Below are positions 56,241 to 64,000 of a stretch of DNA of 64,000 bases, one piece after another. Positions within the stretch are counted from its first letter, which is position 1; the number at the start of each line of letters is the position of its first letter. The DNA is taken from the NCBI GenBank assembly GCA_037349315.1, contig JBAIAC010000134.1:496001-560000 (forward strand), given 5' to 3'. Below the pieces are notes generated by a model that made no database searches, was not told the DNA's origin, and worked only from the letters and a program-made list of their open reading frames with translations. The DNA is from Chelydra serpentina. Its lineage: Eukaryota > Chordata > Testudines > Chelydridae. Both the position numbers and the translations under genes were made by a program.

Positions 56241-56770
56241 AAATGAGCTGAGGAAGCGTCAGTTGACAGGTGAGACCATAGAAGGGGAGGGGAAATGGCA
56301 GCTCCACAGAAGGTCTTGGGTGCTCAGATGCCCCAGTTATAGGCATCCTGGCCTGACCTAGAGAGAGAAAAGACAAAGAGGGACCCAGCCCCCTACAGTG
56401 ATCCCATGGACAAGAATCTGGCTGGGAGTGGGGTGAAGGTTCCCTCTGGACAAAGGGAGCTGAAATCCCTCAGCATCCTGGAATTTAAGTGATGCATCAA
56501 ACCCTGCCCGGGTGGGGGCTGAGGTTCATCAGCAGAAGGTTGGGCAGTAGGTCAACCCATCGGGCTGCCTCCTAGGCCAGGCTGCAGCCCGGATTCAGGA
56601 CTCAGAGGAAATGGAGCTCGCACCCCTACCTACAGGACTCCAGGCACGACCAGCCTTCTGGATCAAACGTCCCCTCTGGCGCTCAAGTCACAAGAACGAG
56701 CAGGCAAAAGACAGGCTCCCATGTCATTGGAGAGAGCAAGACGAAGCCTTGGAACACCCAATAGTGTTAA
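56241..56770. other. No gene seen
   Basis: Intergenic; nothing recognised. Confidence 0.4.
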
Positions 56771-57118
56771 CAGTGGCGTACCCAGGTGCAGAGCACAGGG
56801 GGAGCGGAGCTAAAAAAAGGCGCCTCCCCTTGTACTCACCCGGCGACGCTCCAGCCGTTCGGCGGCACTTTGGTGGCGGGTCCCATCTCTTCACTCGCTC
56901 CGTGTCTTCAGTGGTCCCCGCCGCGGAAGTGCTGCCGAAGACCTGGAGCGAGTGAAGGATCCACCGCTGAATTTTTGCTGAACAGTGTCGACGGGTGAGT
57001 GCAAGGGGAGGCACTTTTTTTTAGCTCTGTTCCTCCTTTAAACATTTTTTTTAAGAAGCTGCCTCTGCTCAGAGAGGGAGCAGCCGCTATCTTTGCTCTG
57101 CACCTGGCAACGCTACTG
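56771..57118. mobile_element. hAT-type non-autonomous element, 348 bp
   Basis: Long inverted ends: CAGTGGCGTACCCAGGTGC and, at the other end reversed, CAGTAGCGTTGCCAGGTGC. Flanked by agtgttaa / agtgttag (8 bp, one mismatch). The interior is itself partly palindromic (agctaaaaaaaggcgcctcc against ggaggcactttttttagct), so the element could fold into a long hairpin. No transposase. Confidence 0.85.
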
Positions 57119-57538
57119 AGTGTTAGGTGGCAGAAGAGCTGCTCCAAGGTCCCACCAAGACTTGTACTTGGATTGCAGGATTCAAAGTCCTGAGCGCTGG
57201 CCCTTACACCATGGAGAACACCCTGTGTTTGTCTGACTTCCGGTGCAGAAGAGCCTGGGCGGACAATAATTTGCCTTCCTTGCTCAAGGCCTCTCTGGCC
57301 TCTCTGGTCAGTGCTGTATTTGCTCAACAAGTCGGCACGCAGTGATTTGCTGTAGACCCAGAAGCCTTTCTTCCTCCAGACTGTGAGGCCAGTGGGCATG
57401 TGAGGAAGTTGCCCTTTCAGTCCCAGGCAGTAAATGGCTCTTCCTAGGAAAGCGCAAGTCCTGAAAAGAAAAGAGGTACATCAAAGAGGCTACTGAAGAG
57501 CTGACTCCTGAAGTTTCAAGGGGAAATGATCTTTTTTA
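57119..57538. other. No gene seen
   Basis: Intergenic; nothing recognised. Confidence 0.4.
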
Positions 57539-57611
57539 TACCTGACGAGGGACTTGAACCCTGGACCCTCAGATTAAAAGTCTGATGTTCGACCAACTGA
57601 GCTAGCCAGGC
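57539..57611 (-). tRNA. tRNA-Lys (UUU)
   Basis: 73 nt on the minus strand. GCCTGGC pairs with GTCAGGT including two G-T pairs, discriminator A. Anticodon stem CAGAC/... with loop CTTTTAA, anticodon TTT. T arm CAGGG-TTCAAGT-CCCTC. The D arm is altered (TTGGTCGAAC), with one mismatch. Probably functional or recently weakened. Confidence 0.83.
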
Positions 57612-57689
57612 TCACACAAAGAGTTGGCAAGTTTGATGTAGAAGAGAAACTAGACAAGAAAAAAACGGCAGAAAACAGCAGCTTTCTCA

Positions 57690-57801
57690 GCTCATTTCCC
57701 CACCTTCTGTCCTGCAGGGGTTGGGGTTATCCCAGTGGCAAAAAGGGGAGCACCTTGCTGGACAGCTAAGGGACCTGAGAAAAGTAAATCTTCATGTTTA
57801 C
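57690..57801. repeat. Copy of tRNA flank sequence
   Basis: 'caggggttggggttatccca' and 'accttgctggacagctaagg' also occur around the tRNA-Val copies (44430-44455 and, inverted, 56160-56230). Confidence 0.65.
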
Positions 57802-57982
57802 GGGGAGAGGGAGAGGTCAGTGGTTTAAGCATTGACCTGCTAAATCCAGGATTGTGAGTTCAATCTTTCAGTGGGTGGTTTAGGGATCTGGGGCAAAAAT
57901 TGGGGATTGGCTTTGCTTTGAGCAGGGGGTTGAACTAGATGACCTCCTAATGTCCCTTCCATCCCTGATATTCTATGATTCT
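57802..57982 (+). mobile_element. tRNA-derived SINE with CR1-like tail
   Basis: Head 'gagaggtcagtggtttaagc' with B box ttgtgagttcaatc, body 'gggatctggggcaaaaatt', tail 'gatattctatgattct'. Confidence 0.85.
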
Positions 57983-57984
57983 CA

Positions 57985-58190
57985 GCTTTCCATTGGTCTG
58001 TCTGCTTTGGGGCAGGGACAATAACACATCCTGCTGCAGTTGTTATTTCAAAGGATGGTTTAGGATTTTCAGTCTCAGACACGGTGCACAAAGCAGGACT
58101 CCACCCTCGGCGTAAACTGAATGAGCCACCCACAGATTCTGGCAGCCACAATGAGGCATTTGGTGTGAGAGTCAGACCTGTCCCTGTTCA
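57985..58190 (-). repeat. Third, inverted copy of the tRNA-Thr unit's distal block
   Basis: Reverse complement of 40730-40890 and 41655-41815 ('tctgctttggggcagggac', 'ggtttaggattttcagtctcag', 'ccaccctcggcgtaaactgaatgag'). The tRNA part is missing. Confidence 0.85.
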
Positions 58191-58712
58191 AGAGAATACT
58201 CCCAGGGGTTATCACCTACATACATTGCAGTGATGTCTGGTGTGTACTCATGGGGAACCAGCTCACAAAGACAGAGCCAGGAGCTGGTCCCAGTGTAGCC
58301 CCCATCTGCAGTGTGAAGAGAAAATTACCTCCAGCCACAGTCCATCTGCAAACCCCTTGCTGAATTACAGGTTGTGTTGGAAGCCCACTGCACAATGCTG
58401 TGTCCACAAACTCACATCCCCAGCCATAGGGACACTGCCATATTGTGTAAATAAGGGACATAGGGGAGGAAGTGGACAGGCATAAAACCTGTGGTGCTCA
58501 TGGCCCACCTCATGCATTGGCCTCCCCTCAGGCAGGGGACTTATAGGCCCTGGATCACCTGTCCCTATAGCCTGGATCTCTGACACACCCAGGCCCAACT
58601 GGGTAGATGCTGTTGCAATCCCTCCATGGGAGAATTGGGAGCCATACTCTCCCAGTGGCAATATTTCAGAGGTGGGTACAGACTTTGTGACAGAAAGCCT
58701 GGGGATTGTCTC
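58191..58712. other. No gene seen
   Basis: Unassigned DNA before minisatellite array 2. Confidence 0.4.
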
Positions 58713-59558
58713 TGTGTGCATTACCCCACGTGGCCACCCAGTGTCACTGTTGCTCTCTGAGAGAGACGCTGTGTGCATTACCCCACGTGGCCACCTCGTG
58801 TCACTGTTGCTCTCTGAGAGAGACGCTGTGTGCATTACCCCACGTGGCCACCCGGTGTCACTGTTGCTCTCTGAGAGAGACGCTGTGTGCATTACCCCAC
58901 GTGTCCACCCCGTGTCACTGTTGCTCTCTGAGAGAGACGCTGTGTGCATTACCCCACGTGGCCACCCAGTGTCACTGTTGCTCTCTGAGAGAGACGCTGT
59001 GTGCATTACCCCACATGGCCACCCAGTGTCACTATTGCTCTCTGAGAGAGATGCTGTGTGCATTACCCCACGTGGCCACCCCGTGTCACCGTTGCTCTCT
59101 GAGAGAGATGCTGTGTGCATTAACCCACGTGGCCACCCGGTGTCACTGTTGCTCTCTGAGAGAGACGCTGTGTGCGTTACCCCACGTGGCCACCCGGTGT
59201 CGCTGTTGCTCTCTGAGAGAGACGCTGTGTGAGTTACCCCACGTGGCCACCCGGGGTCACTGTTGCTCTCTGAGAGAGATGCTGTGGGCATTACCCCACG
59301 TGGTCACGCGGTGTCACTGTCGCTGTCTGAGGGAGATGCTGTGTGCATTATCCCACGTGGCCACCCGGTGTCACTGTTGCTCTCTGAGATGCTGTGTGCA
59401 TTACCCCACGTGGCCACCTGGTCTCACTGTTGCTCTCTGAGAGAGACGCTGTGTGCATTACCCCACGTGGCCACCCGGTGTCACTGTCGCTCTCTGAGAG
59501 AAATGCTGTGTGCATTACCCCACGTGGCCACCCAGTGTCACTGTTGCTCTCTGAGAGA
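58713..59558 (+). repeat. 57-bp minisatellite, array 2 (about 15 copies)
   Basis: The ccaccc..gtgtcac motif occurs at 58734 and every 57 bp to 59361, then 59414 (53-bp unit, 4 bases lost), 59471 and 59528. Same unit and orientation as 2573-3225. Open frames 58365-59291 (minus) and 58706-59440 (plus) arise from the 19-codon period. The array stops in mid-unit at the CR1 tail. Confidence 0.95.
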
Positions 59559-59652
59559 TCATAGAATCATAGAATCATAGAATCTCAGGGTTGGAAGGGA
59601 CCTCAGGAGGTCATCTAGTCCAACCCCCTGCTCAAAGCAGGACCAACCCCAA

Positions 59653-61608
59653 CTAGATCATCCCAGCCAGGGCTTTGTCAAGCCTGACCTTAAAAACCAC
59701 TAAGGAAGGAGATTCCACCACCTCCCTAGGTAACCCATTCCAGTGCTTCACCACCCTACTAGTGAAAAAGTTTTTCCTAATATCCAACCTAAACCTCCCC
59801 CTCTGCAACTTGAGACCATTACTCCTTGTTCTGTCATCTTCTACCACTGAGAACAGTCTAGATCCATCCTCTTTGGAACCCCCTTTTAGGTAGTTGAAAG
59901 CAGCTATCAAATCCCCCCTCACTCTTCTCTTCTGCAGGCTAAACAATCTCAGTTCCCTCAGCCTCTCCTCATAAGTCATGTGCTCCAGCCCCCTAATCAT
60001 TTTTGTTGCCCTCCGTTGGACTCTTTCCAATTTATCCACATCCTTTTTGTAGTGTGGGGCCCAAAACTGGACACAGTACTCCAAATGAGGCCTCACCAGT
60101 GCCGAATAGAGGGGAATAATCACGTCCCTCGATCTGCTGGAAATGCCCCTACTTATACAGCCCAAAATGCCGTTAGCCTTCTTGGCAACAAGGGCACACT
60201 GTTGACTCATATTCAGCTTTTCGTCCACTGTAACCCCTAGGTCCTTTCCTGCAGAACTGCTGCCCAGCCATTCGGTCCCTAGTCTGTAGCAGTGCATGGG
60301 ATTCTTCCGTCCTAAGTGCAGGACTCTGCACTTGTCCTTGTTGAACCTCATCAGATTTCTTTTGGCCCAATCCTCTAATTTGTCTAGGTCCCTCTGTATC
60401 CTATCCCTACCCTCCAGCGTATCAACCACTCCTCCCAGTTTAGTGTCATCTGCAAACTTGCTAAGGGTGCAGTCCACACCATCCTCCAGGTCGTTGATGA
60501 AGATATTGAACAAAACCGGCCCCAGCACCGACCCTTGGGGCACTCCACTTGATACCGGCTGCCAACTAGACATGGAGCCATTGATCACTACCCGTTGAGC
60601 ACGACCATCCAGCCAGTTTTCTATCCACCTTACCGTCCATTCATCCAGCCCATACTTCTTTAACTTGCTGGCAAGAACGCTGTGCGAGACTGTATCAAAA
60701 GCTTTGCTAAAGTCAAGAAATAGCACATCCACTGCTTTCCCCTCATCCACAGAGCCAGTTATCTCATCATAGAAGGCAATTAGGTTAGTCAGGCATGACT
60801 TGCCCTTGGTGAATCCATGCTGACTGTTCCTGATCACTTTCCCCTCCTTTAAGTGGTTCAGAATTGATTCCTTGAGGACCTGTTCCATGATTTTTCCAGG
60901 GATTGAGGTGAGACTGACTGGCCTGTAGTTCCCCAGATCTTCCTTCTTCCCTTTTTTAAAGATGGGCACTACATTAGCTTTTTTCCAGTCATCCGGGACC
61001 TCCCCCGATTGCCATGATTTGTCAAAGATAATGGCCAATGGCTCTGCAATCACATCGGCCAACTCCTTTAGCACCCTCGGATGCAGTGCATCCGGCCCCA
61101 TGGACTTGTGTTCGTCCAGCTTTTCTAAATAGTCCCAAACTACTTCTTTCTCCACAGAGGGCTGGTCACCTCCTCCCCATACCGTGCTGCGGAGTGCAGC
61201 CATCTGGGAGCTGCCCTTGTCTGTGAAGACAGAGGCAAAAAAAGCATTGAGTACACTAGCTTTCTCCACATCCTCTGTCACAAGGTTCCCTCCCTCATTC
61301 AGCAAGGGGCCCACACGTTCCTTGACTTTCTTCTTGTTGCTAACATACCTGAAGAAACCCTTCTTGTTACTCCTAACATCTCCAGCTAGCTGCAACTCCA
61401 AGTGTGATTTGGCCTTCCTAATTTCACTCCTGCATGCCTGAACAATATTTTTATACTCCTCCCTGGTCATTTGTCCAATCTTCCACTTCTTGTAAGCTGC
61501 TTTTTTGTGTTTAAGACGAGCAAGGATTTCACTGTTAAGCCAAGCTGGTCGCCTGCCATATTTACTTTTCTTTCTACACATCGGGATGGTTTGTTCCTGC
61601 AACCTCAA
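59653..61608 (-). CDS. CR1 ORF2, reverse transcriptase part (651 codons open)
   Basis: Catalyses target-primed reverse transcription of LINE RNA. Numbered from the first codon of the open frame: RT fingers with [11 protein letters not shown] and NYRPVSLTS at about 214-235, HGFTKGKSC at 264-272, LDFSKAFD at 298-305 (first catalytic Asp), [12 protein letters not shown] at 353-364, and FADD at 385-388 (catalytic pair). After that comes the CR1 thumb and C-terminal part ending [10 protein letters not shown], with a stop at 59653. No internal stop. The frame is separated from the endonuclease part by a frameshift in 61574-61608, so the full ORF2 is not intact. The start shown is only the limit of the open frame. 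Confidence 0.9.
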   Translation of the reverse strand: MRLQEQTIPMCRKKSKYGRRPAWLNSEILARLKHKKAAYKKWKIGQMTREEYKNIVQACRSEIRKAKSHLELQLAGDVRSNKKGFFRYVSNKKKVKERVGPLLNEGGNLVTEDVEKASVLNAFFASVFTDKGSSQMAALRSTVWGGGDQPSVEKEVVWDYLEKLDEHKSMGPDALHPRVLKELADVIAEPLAIIFDKSWQSGEVPDDWKKANVVPIFKKGKKEDLGNYRPVSLTSIPGKIMEQVLKESILNHLKEGKVIRNSQHGFTKGKSCLTNLIAFYDEITGSVDEGKAVDVLFLDFSKAFDTVSHSVLASKLKKYGLDEWTVRWIENWLDGRAQRVVINGSMSSWQPVSSGVPQGSVLGPVLFNIFINDLEDGVDCTLSKFADDTKLGGVVDTLEGRDRIQRDLDKLEDWAKRNLMRFNKDKCRVLHLGRKNPMHCYRLGTEWLGSSSAGKDLGVTVDEKLNMSQQCALVAKKANGILGCISRGISSRSRDVIIPLYSALVRPHLEYCVQFWAPHYKKDVDKLERVQRRATKMIRGLEHMTYEERLRELRLFSLQKRRVRGDLIAAFNYLKGGSKEDGSRLFSVVEDDRTRSNGLKLQRGRFRLDIRKNFFTSRVVKHWNGLPREVVESPSLVVFKVRLDKALAGMI

Positions 61609-62485
61609 TAAGGTTACTTTCCTCGACTCCTTTCCCCCTCATGTTATTCTCCCAGGGGACCTTGCCCATCAGTTCCCTGAGGGAGTCAAAGTCTGCTTTT
61701 CTGAAGTCCAGGCTCTGTATTCTACTGTTCTCCTTTCTTCCTTGTGTCAGGATCCTGAACTCGACCATCTCATGGTCACTGCCTCCCAGGTTCCCATCCA
61801 CTATTGCTTCCTCTACTATTTCTTCCCTGTTTGTGAGCAGCAGGTCAAGAAGAGCTTTTCCCCTAGTTGGTTCCTCCAGCACTTGCACCAGGAAATTGTC
61901 CCCTACACTTTCCAAAAACTTCCTGGATTGTCTGTGGACCGCTGTATTGCTCTCCCAGCAGATGTCGGGGTGATTAAAGTCACCCATGAGAACCAGGGCC
62001 TGTGATCTAGTAACTTCTGTTAGTTGCTGGAAGAAAGCCTCGTCCACCTCATCCCCCTGGTCTGGTGGTCTGTAGCAGACTCCCACCACGACATTACCCT
62101 TGTTGCTCACACTTCTCAATTTAATCCAGAGACTCTCAGGTTTTTCTGCAGTTTCATACTGGAGCTCTGAGCAGTCATACTGCTCTCTTACATACAACGC
62201 AACTCCCCCACCTTTTCTGCCCTGCCTGTCCTTCCTGAACAGTTTATATCCATCCATGACAGTACTCCAATCATGTGAGTTATCCCACCAAGTCTCTGTT
62301 ATTCCAATTACATCATAATTCCTTGACTGTGCCAGGACTTCCAGTTCTCCCTGCTTGTTCCCCAGGCTTCTTGCATTTGTGTATAGGCATTTAAGATAAC
62401 TCACCGATCGTCCTGCTGTCCCAGTATGGGGCAGGAGCCCTCCCCTCTTGCACTCACCTACTTGTGCTTCCTCCCGGTATCCCAC
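61574..62485 (-). CDS. CR1 ORF2, apurinic/apyrimidinic-type endonuclease part
   Basis: 303 codons; nicks chromosomal DNA to start LINE insertion. Landmarks of the endonuclease fold: TNAR with N37, ITETWW with E64, YRPP near 138-141, GDFN with D169 and N171, and the final SDHEMVEF with D237 and H238. All catalytic residues are present. The frame runs out of register at the linker to reverse transcriptase, where bases appear to be missing near 61590. The open frame continues a little upstream of the first Met without ORF1. Confidence 0.9.
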   Translation of the reverse strand: MGYREEAQVGECKRGGLLPHTGTAGRSVSYLKCLYTNARSLGNKQGELEVLAQSRNYDVIGITETWWDNSHDWSTVMDGYKLFRKDRQGRKGGGVALYVREQYDCSELQYETAEKPESLWIKLRSVSNKGNVVVGVCYRPPDQGDEVDEAFFQQLTEVTRSQALVLMGDFNHPDICWESNTAVHRQSRKFLESVGDNFLVQVLEEPTRGKALLDLLLTNREEIVEEAIVDGNLGGSDHEMVEFRILTQGRKENSRIQSLDFRKADFDSLRELMGKVPWENNMRGKGVEESNLIEVAGTNHPDV

Positions 62486-62590
62486 TTCCCCACTTACCTC
62501 GGGGCTTTGGTCTCCTTCCCCCGGTGAACCTAGTTTAAAGCCCTCCTCACTAGGTTGTCCAGCCTGCTTGCAAATGTAAGGGGACTGTTA

Positions 62591-62865
62591 TCCCCTTACT
62601 AACATTCAGAGCTCCCAGTACCAGAGGGGGAAGGGTTGATGGGACTGACAGTCCCCAGGGGCAATGGGGAGAGGCCAATGCTCCAGGTCAGCTCTGATTG
62701 ACAGGGCGGGCAGGCGAATCAGGGAGTCAGGAGGTCAGGGTGAATCCCGTCCTCCGTGTGAGCTGAAGTTGCCTGAGTCAGAGTGAGTGGGGCTGAGCTA
62801 AGGAGAGGGCAGAAGCCAGAGGCCAGAGCTGAGCTGGGCCAGATCTGGAGGGGCCAGAAAAGCAG
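62591..62865. other. No gene seen
   Basis: Short interval between the CR1 5' end and the 38-bp array. Confidence 0.4.
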
Positions 62866-63170
62866 CCCAGAGACACAGACCTGCCCTGGGAGCAGAGGTG
62901 CAGCCCAGTGAGACAGACCTGCCCTGGGAGCAGAGCTGCAGCCCAGAGACACAGACCTGCCCTGGGAGCAGAGGTGCAGCCCAGAGACACAGACCTGCCC
63001 TGGGAGCAGAGGTGCAGCCCAGAGACACAGACCTGCCCTGGGAGCAGAGGTGCAGCCCAGAGACACAGACCTGCCCTGGGAGCAGAGGTGCAGCCCAGAG
63101 ACACAGACCTGCCCTGGGAGCAGAGCTGCAGCCCAGGGAGACAGACCTGCCCTGGGGGGAGAAGCTGTAG
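62866..63170 (+). repeat. 38-bp minisatellite (8 copies)
   Basis: ctgccctgggagcaga recurs at 62881, 62919, 62957, 62995, 63033, 63071, 63109 and 63147, exactly 38 bp apart. Since 38 is not a multiple of 3, the open frames on both strands (e.g. 62778-63524 minus) run through all three phases and are not a protein repeat under selection. Confidence 0.93.
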
Positions 63171-64000
63171 GAGCCAGAGGGGCCAGGGCAGCAGCCCAGG
63201 GAGCTGGAGGCAGAGCAGCAGCAGCAGCAGCCGTGCAGAGGCAGAGGAGCTGGAGCTAGAGCAGTCCGGAGCCGGGTGCGGTGAGCAGCTGGGGAGAGCG
63301 AGGGGGACCCTGGGCAGTGGGCCCAGCACAGGGAGAGGCCTCAGCCAAGGGGCCCTGCAGGCCAGACGTGCAGGGGGATCTAAACCCTGACAGGGCTGGG
63401 GCAACGCTGGGAAGAAGGGTCCTGCCACCCAGAGCCTGCGAGCGTGTGGCCACCGCCAGAACAAGTGTCCAAGCAGCGTCCCTGCAGCACAGCCAGGGCC
63501 TGAGAAGGAGCCTGGGACTTGCACAGGAACAGACTGAACTGCCCTGACATTTTAGAGACACTGTTGTGATGTTCCCTGCCACAGAGCGGGGTGAAGTGTT
63601 TCCATTAGCCTTTCCCATTTTTCCTTATTCCTGTTACAAATTAATTGTTAATTAAATAATTTGCATTTGCTTTGAATTGTATGCAGTGATCAGTGGGTCA
63701 GGGAAGCATCCTGTACAGAGAGAGTACCCCGGAGTGGGGACACCCTAGCCCCTGACCTAGGTGACCACAGCAAGGTTGGGGGTCGAGCCCCCCAGGAATC
63801 CTGGGCCCAGCCTTGTTGGGGTTACGAGGACTCTGCCAGACAGGAGAGTACAAGGGGAGTCCTCGAGGGCAGGGAGGCCTCTGGGGTAAAGGAGGTGGGA
63901 GCGAGGACTGAGATCCTTCCGCTAGCCCATTTCACCGGGGTAGTGCAGAGACGAGGAAAGTTCCCCACAATAGCGGGACTATTCCCCCGCTTACATAATT
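63171..64000 (+). repeat. Possible LTR-type repeat reaching the window edge
   Basis: 63550-63990 looks like a repeated element: AT-rich stretch 'aattaattgttaattaaataatttgcatttgc', then a GC-rich part ending 'cccccgcttaca' at about 63996, where an LTR could end in CA before a primer site. The sequence stops there, so no primer site or partner LTR can be seen. 63171-63540 is GC-rich and open in several frames, without domains. Confidence 0.35.

Larger units (their letters stand above)
59560..62590 (-). mobile_element. Long 5'-truncated CR1 LINE
   Basis: Minus-strand CR1 of about 3.0 kb with the 3' tail (atcatagaatcatagaatc) at 59560. It carries the endonuclease and reverse transcriptase parts of ORF2 and a short upstream leader ending near 62590 (ctggacaacctagtgagga in reverse). 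ORF1 is missing, so it is truncated at its 5' end, as is usual for CR1. The two ORF2 parts lie in different frames. Confidence 0.92.

Noticed and set aside
58365..59580. Long repetitive ORFs on both strands (array 2)
   Set aside because: Same reason as array 1. A 4-base deletion in one unit shifts the frame without any sign of constraint.
62778..63524. 248-codon minus-strand ORF with repeated LLPGQVC text
   Set aside because: Produced by the 38-bp minisatellite, whose unit is not a multiple of three, so it cycles through all frames.

Overview
This is vertebrate nuclear DNA, most likely from a turtle. The evidence is many CR1 LINE copies with the 3' ATTCTATG-type tail, tRNA-derived SINEs of the turtle Cry I type, several palindromic hAT-type MITEs, a KRAB/C2H2 zinc-finger gene and a young murine-leukaemia-virus-like endogenous retrovirus (ERV). 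The species assignment rests on recalled repeat families, not on a search. There is no bacterial-style gene organisation; most long ORFs are open frames in GC-rich or tandemly repeated DNA.

Layout. 1-2.5 kb is one arm of a large inverted duplication whose other arm is 47.5-50.1 kb. 2.57-3.22 kb is a 57-bp minisatellite, followed by an initiator tRNA-Met gene, a hAT MITE, and a partial copy (4.05-4.47 kb) of a CpG island that lies at 9.06-10.76 kb. That island carries a compact promoter-like cluster (ZNF143, ETS, CRE and NRF1 type motifs). 10.96-11.72 kb is a 45-bp tandem repeat. 11.7-14.3 kb is a palindromic MITE and nested CR1/LINE fragments, including a 37-bp perfect hairpin. 14497-22339 is a nearly complete minus-strand gammaretrovirus-like provirus: 412-bp LTRs with one difference seen, 4-bp target duplication, tRNA-Pro primer site, gag-UGA-pol in one frame, and env with frame breaks.

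27.65-37.5 kb holds a four-exon KRAB zinc-finger gene (plus strand, 384 codons plus stop, all splice phases compatible) encoding 8 C2H2 fingers; its introns hold SINEs, LINE fragments, a solo LTR and a hAT element. 38.8-57.6 kb is a dispersed tRNA gene cluster (Ser, Thr, Phe, Ile with intron, Val, iMet-like, Lys, Glu) in local direct and inverted duplications, with several decayed copies. 58.7-59.56 kb is a second 57-bp minisatellite of the same family as the first. It is abutted by a 5'-truncated but well-preserved CR1 (minus strand, 59.56-62.6 kb) with endonuclease and reverse transcriptase frames. The last 1.4 kb holds a 38-bp minisatellite and possibly an LTR edge.

Working together: the only host protein-coding gene I can support is the KRAB zinc-finger gene, a family whose usual role is repressing transposable elements. 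It sits among young retroelements, and the CpG island upstream is a candidate but unproven promoter for it. The tRNA genes are independent RNA polymerase III units.
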